Source: Streptomyces sp. WMMC500
GTDB lineage: Bacteria > Actinomycetota > Actinomycetes > Streptomycetales > Streptomycetaceae
Direction of reading: 5' to 3'
NCBI RefSeq assembly: GCF_027497195.1
Contig: NZ_CP114905.1
Coordinates: 744,001 to 808,000 of the forward strand
Length of the DNA: 64,000 nt
Positions 33,860 through 41,525 of this stretch are shown here, in pieces. How positions within the stretch are numbered: position 1 is the stretch's first letter; every line of letters begins with the position of its first letter. The notes below the pieces were generated by a model that was given only the letters and a program-made list of their open reading frames with translations, was not told the origin of the DNA and made no database searches. Position numbers and translations under genes: made by a program.

Positions 33860-34801
33860 ATGACCAATCCGTCCGCGCCGCAGCACGGCCGCCTCGACCC
33901 GGGGCCCGCCGGGACCGCGAGCGAGCGGCGGCGGCTGACCAGCCTCGCCTACCGGCTGCTCGGGTCCCTGGCCGACGCGGAGGACGCGGTGCAGGAGACG
34001 TACGCGCGCTGGTACGCGCTGTCCGCGGAGCGGCGGGCCGCCGTCGTCTCCCCCGGCGCCTGGCTGACGAGGGTCGCCGGGCGCGTCTGCCTGGACCTGC
34101 TCGGGTCGGCGCGGGCGCGCCGGGAGCGGTACGTGGGCGAGTGGCTGCCGGAGCCGCTGCCCGACCGCGCGGAGCTGGTCGGCGGCCGGGTGGGCGGTAC
34201 GGCCGGGGACGCGGCGGATCCGGCGGACCGCGTGACGATGGACGAGTCGGTGCACATGGCGTTCCTCGTGGTGCTGGAGTCGACGACCCCGGCGGAGCGG
34301 GTGGCGTTCGTGCTGCACGACGTGTTCCGCTACCCGTTCCCGGAGGTCGCCGAGATCGTCGGCCGGTCGCCGGCGGCGTGCCGGCAGTTGGCGTCGTCGG
34401 CCCGCCGCCGGGTCCGTACGGCGCGGCGGCCCGCGGCGGCGGCGCACCACGCCGCCCTGGTACGGGAGTTCGGGCGGGCGTGGGCCGCGAAGGACATCGG
34501 CGCCATGGTCGGGCTGCTGGACCCGGACGTGACGTCCACCCCGGACAGCGGCGGGGTCGTGCCGGCGGTGCTGACGCCGATCGTGGGGCGCGAGGAGGTC
34601 GCGCGGGCGTTCACGCAGGTGCGGGAGCAGCAGCCCGGGATCGACTTGCTGGAGCGCACGGTCAACGGGCAGACCGGCCTGGTGGCGCAGGTGGCCGGGG
34701 TCACCGTGACGGTGCTCGCGTTCGAGGTGACGGACGGGGGGATCACGCACATCTGGGCCATGCGCAACCCGGAGAAGCTCCACGCCTGGACGGCGGCCTG
34801 A
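33860..34801 (+). CDS. ECF41-family sigma factor with C-terminal SnoaL-like domain
   Basis: 313 aa; GAGGAG precedes the ATG. Sigma region 2 (LTSLAYRLLGSLADAEDAVQETYARWY) and region 4 (FRYPFPEVAEIVGRSPAACRQLASSARRRVR) are followed by a SnoaL-like domain. The ECF41 hallmarks are present: WLPEPLPD in the linker and MRNPEKLHAW near the C-terminus. In this family the extension replaces an anti-sigma factor and controls core-polymerase binding. It likely activates its own promoter and the divergent WrbA-like gene. Confidence 0.92.
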   Translation: MTNPSAPQHGRLDPGPAGTASERRRLTSLAYRLLGSLADAEDAVQETYARWYALSAERRAAVVSPGAWLTRVAGRVCLDLLGSARARRERYVGEWLPEPLPDRAELVGGRVGGTAGDAADPADRVTMDESVHMAFLVVLESTTPAERVAFVLHDVFRYPFPEVAEIVGRSPAACRQLASSARRRVRTARRPAAAAHHAALVREFGRAWAAKDIGAMVGLLDPDVTSTPDSGGVVPAVLTPIVGREEVARAFTQVREQQPGIDLLERTVNGQTGLVAQVAGVTVTVLAFEVTDGGITHIWAMRNPEKLHAWTAA

Positions 34802-34812
34802 GCGGCGCGGGC

Positions 34813-34827
34813 GGCCGGGAGCCGGCC
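34813..34827. terminator. Possible bidirectional terminator between converging genes
   Basis: GGCCGG-GAG-CCGGCC forms a 6-bp stem with a 3-nt loop in the 76-bp gap between the sigma factor and the ABC permease stops. No T-tract follows. In such GC-rich DNA small hairpins are common, so this is weak. Confidence 0.35.
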
Positions 34828-34877
34828 CGTACCGGCCCGGACAGCGCGGACAGCGGCCGGGAGGGCGGGGCGTACGC

Positions 34878-35717
34878 TCACGCCACCCGCCGCAGCGCGC
34901 GTTCGCGGCGGGCCGCCACCTTCGAGCCGGACTCCCGGCGCGCCATCCGCCGCAGCACCACCGGTGCCACGGCGAGGCCCAGCAGCGCCCATGCGCCGAG
35001 CACACCGGCCGTCTCCGCCAGCCGCCAGGAGTCCCCGATCTCCACCGCCGCCGCCGCGTCGGGCAGCATCGCGGCGCGCATGCCGAGCCCGAGCCAGTAG
35101 AGCGGGAAGACCTGCGCGATCCACTGCAGCCACTCCGGCAGCGCGGTGACCGGGTAGAAGATGCCGGAGATCCCGATCAGCGCGAGCACCGGGAGCTGGA
35201 TGAGGCCCTGCGCGCGGGCGTCGCCGAACACCGAGCCCAGCACGGCCCCCACGGGCAGCGTCGCCACCATCCCGAGCGCCACGATCCCCGCCAGGTGGAG
35301 CCAGGCGCCGGCGCCGAGGTGCAGGCCGTCGACGAGGAAGAGCGCCGGGACCAGGAAGAGCGCGAGGTCGGCGAGGAGGCCGCCGGCGACGGAGACGACC
35401 TTGCCGACGAGGTAGCCGCGCACGCCGTTCGGGGTGGCCTTGGCGCGCAGCAGGGTGCCGTCCTCCCGTTCGGCGGTGAGCAGTTGGCTCATGGTGACCA
35501 TGCCGAAGGACACGTTCATGCCGAGGATGCCGGGGAGGGTCAGGGCGCCGAGCATGAACCCGGTGGAGCCGAACTCCCGCCCGCGCACGAACCACAGGAC
35601 GCCCAGCATGAGCAGCGGCCAGAACAGGTGGCTGAACAGCTCGGCGCCGTTGGTGAACGACTGGCGCAGCTCGATCGCGCCGCGCCGCAGCCCGGCGCGC
35701 AGGACGCAGGCGTTCAC
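34878..35717 (-). CDS. ABC-2 type permease (DrrB-like)
   Basis: 279 aa from a GTG overlapping the ATPase stop as GTGA. Six hydrophobic segments; the ABC-2 core includes MSQLLTAEREDGTLLRAKATP and PVLALIGISGIFYPVTALPEWLQ. It forms the membrane channel for the ATPase encoded just upstream. Substrates of this class include drugs, lipids and polysaccharides; none is indicated. Last gene of the HTH - Clp_N - ABC operon. Confidence 0.9.
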   Translation of the reverse strand: MNACVLRAGLRRGAIELRQSFTNGAELFSHLFWPLLMLGVLWFVRGREFGSTGFMLGALTLPGILGMNVSFGMVTMSQLLTAEREDGTLLRAKATPNGVRGYLVGKVVSVAGGLLADLALFLVPALFLVDGLHLGAGAWLHLAGIVALGMVATLPVGAVLGSVFGDARAQGLIQLPVLALIGISGIFYPVTALPEWLQWIAQVFPLYWLGLGMRAAMLPDAAAAVEIGDSWRLAETAGVLGAWALLGLAVAPVVLRRMARRESGSKVAARRERALRRVA

Positions 35718-36610
35718 CGGACGGTGCCTTCCGCGGTCGCTTCCGCGGTGCGCTCCGCCGCGTGGACGAGGGCGAGGTAGGTCTGCTCCAGCGACGCCCG
35801 CCGGACCTCCAGTTCGGCGATCTCCGCGCCGTGGCGCTCGAAGAGGCCGCGGACGAACGCGGTGGAGTCGTCGGTGGCGTGGACGCGGGTCCGGCCGCGG
35901 TGGCGCCAGCGGACCCGGTCGGCGCCGGCGATGCGGCGGGCGAGCTCCGCGGGGGTGCCGTCGGCGATGACCCGGCCGGCGTCGAGGATGACGATGCGGT
36001 CGGCGAGCCGTTCGGCCTCGTGCAGGTCGTGGGTGGTGACCAGGACGGTGGTGCCGGCGGCGCCGAGGTCGCGTACGAGCCGGTGGAAGCCGCGCCGGGC
36101 CTCGGGGTCGAAGCCGGTCGTCGGCTCGTCGAGGAAGAGCAGGTCCGGGCGGCCGACGATGCCGATGGCGACGTCGAGGCGGCGGCGCTGGCCGCCGGAG
36201 AGGGTACGGATCTTCTGCGCGCCCCGGTCGCCGAGGCCGACGGCGTCGGCCAGCTCGCCGGCGTCCCAGGGGGTGCGGCCGAGGCAGGCGTAGTGGGAGG
36301 CGAGGTGCGCGAGCAGTTCCCGGACCCGCCACTTGCCGTGGTCGCGCCAGGACTGCAGCACCACGCCGACGCGGGCGCGCCAGTGCTCGTCGCCGTGCGC
36401 CGGGTCGGTGCCGAGGACGGCGACCTCGCCGGCGGAGCGGGCGCGGAAGCCTTCGAGGATCTCGATCGTGGTCGTCTTGCCGGCGCCGTTGGGGCCGAGG
36501 AGCGCGACCGTCTCGCCGTACGGTATGCGCAGGTCCACGCCGTGGAGGACGTCGGTGGGACCGTAGCGCATGCGCAGGCCCGCGACCGTGACGGCCGCGC
36601 CGTCGCTCAC
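35714..36610 (-). CDS. ABC transporter ATPase (DrrA-like, daunorubicin-resistance type)
   Basis: 298 aa from a GTG overlapping the Clp_N stop as GTGA. Walker A GPNGAGKTT, signature LSGGQRRRLDVAIGIVGRP, Walker B LLFLDEPTTGFDP; the roughly 80-residue C-terminal extension is typical of DrrA-type exporters. With the ABC-2 permease it forms an efflux system. Its coupling to an HTH protein and a Clp_N protein is the unusual aspect. Confidence 0.92.
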   Translation of the reverse strand: MSDGAAVTVAGLRMRYGPTDVLHGVDLRIPYGETVALLGPNGAGKTTTIEILEGFRARSAGEVAVLGTDPAHGDEHWRARVGVVLQSWRDHGKWRVRELLAHLASHYACLGRTPWDAGELADAVGLGDRGAQKIRTLSGGQRRRLDVAIGIVGRPDLLFLDEPTTGFDPEARRGFHRLVRDLGAAGTTVLVTTHDLHEAERLADRIVILDAGRVIADGTPAELARRIAGADRVRWRHRGRTRVHATDDSTAFVRGLFERHGAEIAELEVRRASLEQTYLALVHAAERTAEATAEGTVR

Positions 36611-37068
36611 AGCGCCTCCCGTACGCGGGCGGCGAGGGCGGCGCGGTCGACGCCGGCGAGGTCGAGTGCGCGGGGCACGGTGCCGACCTCCGCCTTCAGG
36701 AGCGCGTCCAGCAGGTGGAGCGGCGTGAGGTCCTTCTTGCGGTGGGAGCCGGCCATCCGGTCCAGGGCGAGCTTCAGCGAGGCGCCGAACTGCGGGCGGC
36801 GGGCGGGGTCGGGGGTGGCGGACAGGTCGAACGCGCCGGGCACGACGCCCGCGGCGCCGAGGCTGTGCGCGAACTCGCGGTCCAGCGCGGCCTTCAGCTC
36901 CGCGCGGCCGAGGCCGGCGGCGGCCAGGACGCGCTGCGGCTCGGTGCCGTCCTGGGCGGCGACCGCGAGCAGCGTGTGCCGCGCCTCCACGGCCGCGGAC
37001 CCGTCCTCGCGGGCCTCGCTCTCGGCGGCCAGCAGCACCGCGTGCAGGTACCTGTCGAACGCGCTCAT
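36607..37068 (-). CDS. Stand-alone Clp N-terminal-domain protein
   Basis: 153 aa; its ATG overlaps the HTH gene stop as ATGA, with GAGGAGG upstream. Two Clp_N-like repeats are visible (ESEAREDGSAAVEARHTLLAVAAQDG and DRMAGSHRKKDLTPLHLLDALLKAEVG). No AAA+ module is attached. Clp_N domains normally recruit substrates or adaptors to ClpC/ClpA, so this protein may bind a protease adaptor, arginine-marked proteins or its HTH partner. The pairing with a small HTH protein recurs in actinobacteria, but its role is unknown to me. Confidence 0.85.
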   Translation of the reverse strand: MSAFDRYLHAVLLAAESEAREDGSAAVEARHTLLAVAAQDGTEPQRVLAAAGLGRAELKAALDREFAHSLGAAGVVPGAFDLSATPDPARRPQFGASLKLALDRMAGSHRKKDLTPLHLLDALLKAEVGTVPRALDLAGVDRAALAARVREAL

Positions 37069-37280
37069 CCCCGCCTCCTCAGCGTCACGCCGGCGGCGAT
37101 GAGCCGCTTGGCGTGCTTCTTGTGCACGGCCTGGCGGGTGACGCCGAGCGCCTCGGCGACCTGCGGCCAGCTCCAGCCGGTACGCATCGCCTGTTCCACG
37201 GCGGCGTCCTCCAGCCGGTCGGCGAGGCGGCGCAGGGCCGCGACCGCCGCCAGCGCGTCTGCCGGATCGTCGTCTGCCAT
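37065..37280 (-). CDS. Small helix-turn-helix DNA-binding protein
   Basis: 71 aa. A short helical N-terminus (LRRLADRLEDAAVEQAMRTG) leads into a helix-turn-helix WSWPQVAEALGVTRQAVHKKHAKRLIAAG. A perfect inverted repeat 13 bp upstream of the start is the probable autoregulatory operator. The next gene, overlapping by 4 bp, encodes the Clp_N protein, suggesting that the two work as a regulator and its sensor or stability partner. Confidence 0.88.
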   Translation of the reverse strand: MADDDPADALAAVAALRRLADRLEDAAVEQAMRTGWSWPQVAEALGVTRQAVHKKHAKRLIAAGVTLRRRG

Positions 37281-37292
37281 GCAAGCAACATA

Positions 37293-37318
37293 GGTTGACT
37301 AATGGAGGTTAGTCAACC
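37293..37318. promoter_or_regulatory. Perfect 10-bp inverted-repeat operator upstream of the HTH operon
   Basis: GGTTGACTAA (37293-37302) and TTAGTCAACC (37309-37318) are separated by TGGAGG. The repeat starts 13 bp before the HTH gene's ATG and reads TTGACTAA on the sense strand, so it overlaps likely promoter elements. A length of 26 bp suits a dimeric HTH protein. Confidence 0.7.
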
Positions 37319-37326
37319 CGTGTTGC

Positions 37327-37941
37327 CTATCGGGCGGGGAGGGCGGGGGCCGTGCGCAGCGCGTCCGCGCGGGCGGCGGCGAGGGCGGCGGCCAGGTCGC
37401 GGGCCGCGGGGCCCGTACCGTTGCGCCGCTCGGAGTCGCTGATCTTCTTGGAGTGCGTCAGGTGGTCGCGTACCAGGCGCAGCAGCAGCCGGTCGAAGGC
37501 GGCGCCCTCGGCCTGCCTCGCCCGCGCCAGGTGCGCGGCGGTGACCATGCCGGGCATGGCGTGGCCCTCGTGCACGTTGGTGTCGGGCAGGCCCATCCGG
37601 TCACGCAGCCCGCGCAGTTCGGCGACGTCGGCGCGGTGGCCGGCGGCGACGTCCGCGGCCCAGGCGGCGAGGTCGGGGTCGGCCCCCCGGGAGGGCGCGA
37701 GGTCGAGCAGCGGCAGTGCCTGTTCGGTCATCGGCAGCGCGAGTTGCACCCAGCCGGAGTCGACGTGGCTGAAGCCGGCCGGTCCCGCCGGGGAGGCTGC
37801 CGGCGTGCTCCCGGAGGCAGCGGCCCGCTCCCGGGCCGGGGGCGGGGACCCGGAGCCGGCGCAGCCTGCCAGGGGGACGAGGAGTGCGGCGGTGAGCAGG
37901 AGGGCGGTGAGCGGGGAGGCGGCCGGCGGGCGCGCGTTCAT
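37327..37941 (-). CDS. DUF305 lipoprotein
   Basis: 204 aa. The signal peptide ends at a lipobox (LLVPLAGC). The DUF305 domain includes MTEQALPLLDLAPSRGADPDLAAWAADV, then HEGHAMPGMVT, and near the end FDRLLLRLVRDHLTHSKK. DUF305 proteins are ferritin-like four-helix exported proteins with conserved His/Met that may bind metal. Gene order places it downstream of the DUF1996 gene, 76 bp away, probably in one LacI-controlled transcript. Confidence 0.85.
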   Translation of the reverse strand: MNARPPAASPLTALLLTAALLVPLAGCAGSGSPPPARERAAASGSTPAASPAGPAGFSHVDSGWVQLALPMTEQALPLLDLAPSRGADPDLAAWAADVAAGHRADVAELRGLRDRMGLPDTNVHEGHAMPGMVTAAHLARARQAEGAAFDRLLLRLVRDHLTHSKKISDSERRNGTGPAARDLAAALAAARADALRTAPALPAR

Positions 37942-38017
37942 CAGGGCGTCCTTCGGGGAGAGGCCCCGGGGGCGGCTCGGGAGGGTGGCCGCCCCCGGGG
38001 TGTGGGGGGATCGTTCC

Positions 38018-39232
38018 TCAGGGGGTGCCGTCGGCACCGCACTTGACGATGACGTTGATGCAGTCGCGCACGCGCTGGGCCAGCTCGTCCTCGGGCCACA
38101 CGTTGAAGAAGTCGCCGTGCATCGTGTAGCCGCGGCCGGAGGCCAGCGAGAGCTGTGCGGGCGGGCTGTTCACGGGGTAGCGCAGCACCTGGCGCAGCTT
38201 CGGCACAGGCACCGGGTGGGTCGAGGGGCACTGGCCGCCGACCGGGAAGGCCATGTGGCTCTTGTGGTCCGCGGAGTCCAGGTCGACGCCGTTCCAGCAC
38301 TGCGGGAAGTCGAGGTACGACTCCAGCATCGACCCGTCCGGGCAGTCGACGAACTCCTTGCCCGGCGGGACCTCGCCGTGGTGCAGGCAGGACCAGCGGG
38401 CGCTGGAGTTGTCGTCCGGGCCGGTCGCCTTGGAGTAGCCCGCGATGATGCGCAGGCCGCGCGGGAACGGCTGGATGTTGGCGATGACGTCGTCCCGCAC
38501 GCCCTCGCCCAGGTAGTAGAACGTGGTGCCGGTGGGCTCGACCTCCCGGGTGCCGTCGTAGAGCGTCGGCACCCAGTACGAGGACAGGTCGGAGACCGGG
38601 TCACAGGTCGTCCCGCCGCCCTGGAGGCTGGTCAGGTCGGAGTGGGCGTCGGTGGAGTCGTTGCCGAAGAAGCTGTGCATGTGGGAGGCGCCCGGCATGC
38701 CGGGCAGCACGATCGGGTCGTCGGGCTTGCGGTGGCTGTACGGGCACTCGGCGAGGAACTCCGCGACGCGGACGACGTCCGCCGCCGCGGCGGGCGCGGC
38801 CCGGTCGGCGGCGCGGCCGAAGACTTCCAGGCCGGCCAGGTCGAGGTCCTGCTGCCGGGCCCGGTCGGTCGCCAGGACGCGCAGGTGGCGGCCGACGCCG
38901 GAGACGTCGTAGGTCTGCTCGCCGCCGGCGGCGCCTGTGATCCGGCGGATCGTGACCCACCGTTCGCCGTCCGCGGAGGTCTGGAGCTGGAAGTCGTCCA
39001 CGGGGTCGCCGCGGAAGTCGAGGGTCACCCTGTCGACCTCGGTGAAGCCGCCGAGGTCGGCGCGGGTGGAGTCCTGCGCGCTCGCCAGCGGCTGCGGGCC
39101 GCCGGGCTCCGCGCCCTGGGCGCGGTCGAAGACCAGCGAGGCGAACAGCACCAGGACCGCGAGGACGGCGAGGACCAGGGGCCGCCGTCTGGGCCGGGCG
39201 GCGTACGCCAGGCTGTGGGGGGATGAGGACAC
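38018..39232 (-). CDS. Exported DUF1996 protein with N-terminal discoidin-like segment
   Basis: 404 aa. An N-terminal membrane/signal segment (LVLAVLAVLVLFASLVF) is followed by an F5/8C-like region (VDDFQLQTSADGERWVTIRRITG). The DUF1996 domain comes next (PGASHMHSFFGND, FDxPQCWNGVDLDSADHKSHMAFP). DUF1996 is common in actinomycete and fungal secreted proteins; the conserved His/Asp/Cys pattern suggests an enzyme or glycan-binding protein, but no activity is established to my knowledge. Two LacI operator-like sites lie 41-75 bp upstream. Confidence 0.85.
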   Translation of the reverse strand: MSSSPHSLAYAARPRRRPLVLAVLAVLVLFASLVFDRAQGAEPGGPQPLASAQDSTRADLGGFTEVDRVTLDFRGDPVDDFQLQTSADGERWVTIRRITGAAGGEQTYDVSGVGRHLRVLATDRARQQDLDLAGLEVFGRAADRAAPAAAADVVRVAEFLAECPYSHRKPDDPIVLPGMPGASHMHSFFGNDSTDAHSDLTSLQGGGTTCDPVSDLSSYWVPTLYDGTREVEPTGTTFYYLGEGVRDDVIANIQPFPRGLRIIAGYSKATGPDDNSSARWSCLHHGEVPPGKEFVDCPDGSMLESYLDFPQCWNGVDLDSADHKSHMAFPVGGQCPSTHPVPVPKLRQVLRYPVNSPPAQLSLASGRGYTMHGDFFNVWPEDELAQRVRDCINVIVKCGADGTP

Positions 39233-39272
39233 GGCTCTCCTTCAAGAGGTGATCGGATTCCGACACGGCTGA

Positions 39273-39320
39273 GAGAGCGCTCCATCCGGGAAAGTAGAAG
39301 CGCTCTCGGGTGGCTGTCAA
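39273..39320 (-). promoter_or_regulatory. DUF1996 promoter with paired LacI operators
   Basis: GAGAGCGCTCCA (39273-39284, 10 of 12 matches to GAGAGCGCTCTC) and AGAAGCGCTCTC (39296-39307, one half-site perfect) are centred 23 bp apart. On the minus strand TTGACA (39320-39315), 18 nt and TACTTT give a plausible promoter. The first operator falls at the expected transcription start and the second in the spacer. Confidence 0.65.
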
Positions 39321-39479
39321 GGCTCGGCGTCGACCCGGCCGTCCGCACACCCCTTGAACTCATCGCGTACGTACCAACGCCCCTGCCGGGCCCGGGCCCT
39401 TCTGCCGCACCGCACACAACCAAGGCCATCAAAACGGGACTTACCGCACCGCCTCCGCTACGGGTACGTGCACACCCCC

Positions 39480-39533
39480 TTGACGGCACGTTCCCGCGGG
39501 CGTAAACCAACTCAGCGTGAGAGAGCGCTCTCT
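39480..39533 (+). promoter_or_regulatory. Promoter and LacI operator of the secreted beta-helix gene
   Basis: TTGACG (39480-39485), 17 nt, TAAACC (39503-39508) form a good sigma-70-type promoter. The perfect 14-bp palindrome AGAGAGCGCTCTCT (39520-39533) lies directly after it, where a bound LacI dimer would block initiation. The rest of the 39233-39642 gap shows nothing else. Confidence 0.7.
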
Positions 39534-39642
39534 TTCACTCAATCATTCATTCCTTGAAGCCTGATCGAAGTGCCGACCAGCGCACCATCCGCCCCACCAG
39601 GTGCCCCCCGCACCACGAGCCGACGACTCAGGAGTGTTACCG

Positions 39643-41448
39643 ATGCGCGTACCCCCCACCGGAGACTCGCCCGCGCGGTCCGCGAGATCCGGCCCGTCCC
39701 GCCGCACCCTGCTGGCCGCCGCCGCGGCGGCGGCCGCGGTGCCCGCCACGGGACTGGCCGTCTCCCAGGCGACGGCGACGCCGCGGCGCTCCGCGGCCGG
39801 GCCGCTCGCCGACCCGGACCTCGGCCCCAACGTGATCTTCTTCGACCCCTCCTCGCCCGACATCCAGGGGCGGCTGGACCAGATCTTCCGGCAGCAGGAG
39901 TCGGCGCAGTTCGGCACCGGCCGCTACGCGCTGCTCTTCAAGCCCGGCACGTACAACGGCCTCAACGCCCAACTGGGCTTCTACACCTCCATCATCGGCC
40001 TGGGCCTGTCCCCCGACGACACGCACATCAACGGGGACGTGACCGTGGACGCCGGCTGGTTCCAGGGCAACGCCACCCAGAACTTCTGGCGCTCCGCCGA
40101 GAACCTCTCGCTCAGCCCCGTCAACGGCACCAACCGCTTCGCCGTGTCCCAGGCCGCACCGTTCCGCCGCATGCACGTGCGCGGCAACCTCAACCTCGCG
40201 CCCGACGGCTACGGCTGGGCCAGCGGCGGCTACATCGCCGACAGCCGTATCGACGGCACCGTGCAGCCGTACTCGCAGCAGCAGTGGTACACCCGCGACA
40301 GCAGCATCGGCGGCTGGCTCAACGCCGTGTGGAACATGGTCTTCTCCGGCGTCGAGGGCGCCCCGGCGCAGTCCTTCCCCGACCCGCCGTACACCACCTT
40401 GGACACCACCCCGATCTCCCGCGAGAAGCCGTTCCTCTACATCGACGGCGCGGAGTACCGGGTCTTCCTCCCCGCCCTGCGCCGCAACGCGCGCGGCACC
40501 ACCTGGGGCGGCGGCAGCCCCCAGGGCGAGTCGCTGCCGCTGTCCGACTTCCACGTCGTCAAGGCGGGCGCGACCGCCGCGAGCATCAACGCCGCCCTGC
40601 GGGAGGGCAAGCACCTGCTGCTCACCCCGGGGATCTACCACGTCGACGCGCCGATCGAGATCGACCGGGCGAACACCGTGGTCCTCGGCATCGGCTACCC
40701 GACGATCATCCCGGACGGCGGCGTGAGCGCCATGACCGTCGCCGACGTCGACGGGGTACGGCTCGCAGGATTCCTGCTGGACGCCGGGCCGCAGAACTCC
40801 GACGTGCTGCTCGAGGTGGGCCCGGAGGGCTCCTCCGCGGACCACGCGGGCAACCCGACCACGCTGCAGGACGTGTTCATCCGCATCGGCGGCGCCGGCC
40901 CCGGCAAGGCGACCACCAGCATGGTGATCAACAGCCGGCACGTGGTCGTCGACCACACCTGGGTGTGGCGGGCGGACCACGGCGACGGCGTCGGCTGGGA
41001 GACCAACCGGTGCGACTACGGCGTCGTCGTCAACGGCGACGACGTGCTGACGACCGGGTTCTTCGTGGAGCACTTCAACAAGTACGACGTGCAGTGGAAC
41101 GGCGAGCGGGGGCGCACGATCTTCTTCCAGAACGAAAAGGCGTACGACGCGCCCAACCAGGCCGCGATCCAGAACGGCAGTCTGCGCGGCTACGCCGCCT
41201 ACAAGGTCGCCGACGACGTCACCCAGCACGAGGGCTGGGGCATGGGCAGCTACTGCTACTACAACGTGGCCCCGAGCATCATCCAGGAGCACGGCTTCGC
41301 CACGCCCACGGGCCCCGGGATCAAGTTCCACCACATCATGGTGGTCTCGCTCGGCGGCCAGGGGCAGTACGCCCACGTCGTCAACGACCACGGCGCGCCG
41401 ACCTCGGGTACGTCGACGATCCCCTCCAAGGTCGTCTCGTACCCCTGA
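39643..41448 (+). CDS. Tat-exported right-handed beta-helix protein (GH55/pectate-lyase-like)
   Basis: 601 aa from the ATG at 39643 (AGGAG upstream). A Tat signal is seen in SRRTLLAAAAAAAAVPATGLA. The mature part is rich in NxxF/GxxxxNG turns of a parallel beta-helix, e.g. NAQLGFYTSIIGLGLSPDD and NFWRSAENLSLSPVNGTNRF, with a second helix starting FHVVKAGATAASINAALREGKHLLLTPG. The two-domain layout recalls GH55 beta-1,3-glucanases, but I cannot assign catalytic residues. It is controlled by the LacI operator at 39520 and probably degrades an extracellular glycan. Confidence 0.75.
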   Translation: MRVPPTGDSPARSARSGPSRRTLLAAAAAAAAVPATGLAVSQATATPRRSAAGPLADPDLGPNVIFFDPSSPDIQGRLDQIFRQQESAQFGTGRYALLFKPGTYNGLNAQLGFYTSIIGLGLSPDDTHINGDVTVDAGWFQGNATQNFWRSAENLSLSPVNGTNRFAVSQAAPFRRMHVRGNLNLAPDGYGWASGGYIADSRIDGTVQPYSQQQWYTRDSSIGGWLNAVWNMVFSGVEGAPAQSFPDPPYTTLDTTPISREKPFLYIDGAEYRVFLPALRRNARGTTWGGGSPQGESLPLSDFHVVKAGATAASINAALREGKHLLLTPGIYHVDAPIEIDRANTVVLGIGYPTIIPDGGVSAMTVADVDGVRLAGFLLDAGPQNSDVLLEVGPEGSSADHAGNPTTLQDVFIRIGGAGPGKATTSMVINSRHVVVDHTWVWRADHGDGVGWETNRCDYGVVVNGDDVLTTGFFVEHFNKYDVQWNGERGRTIFFQNEKAYDAPNQAAIQNGSLRGYAAYKVADDVTQHEGWGMGSYCYYNVAPSIIQEHGFATPTGPGIKFHHIMVVSLGGQGQYAHVVNDHGAPTSGTSTIPSKVVSYP

Positions 41449-41470
41449 GCCGCACCGGCGGGTGCGCAGG

Positions 41471-41503
41471 CCCGTCCCCGGTCGTGCGGACGCCGGGGAC
41501 GGG
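41471..41503. terminator. Bidirectional terminator hairpin
   Basis: CCCGTCCCCGG (41471-41481) pairs perfectly with CCGGGGACGGG (41493-41503) across an 11-nt loop. It sits in the gap between the converging beta-helix and LacI genes. The 11-bp GC stem has no T-tract, as usual in streptomycetes. Confidence 0.7.
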
Positions 41504-41525
41504 GCGGGGGCCCTGCGGGCCGGGC

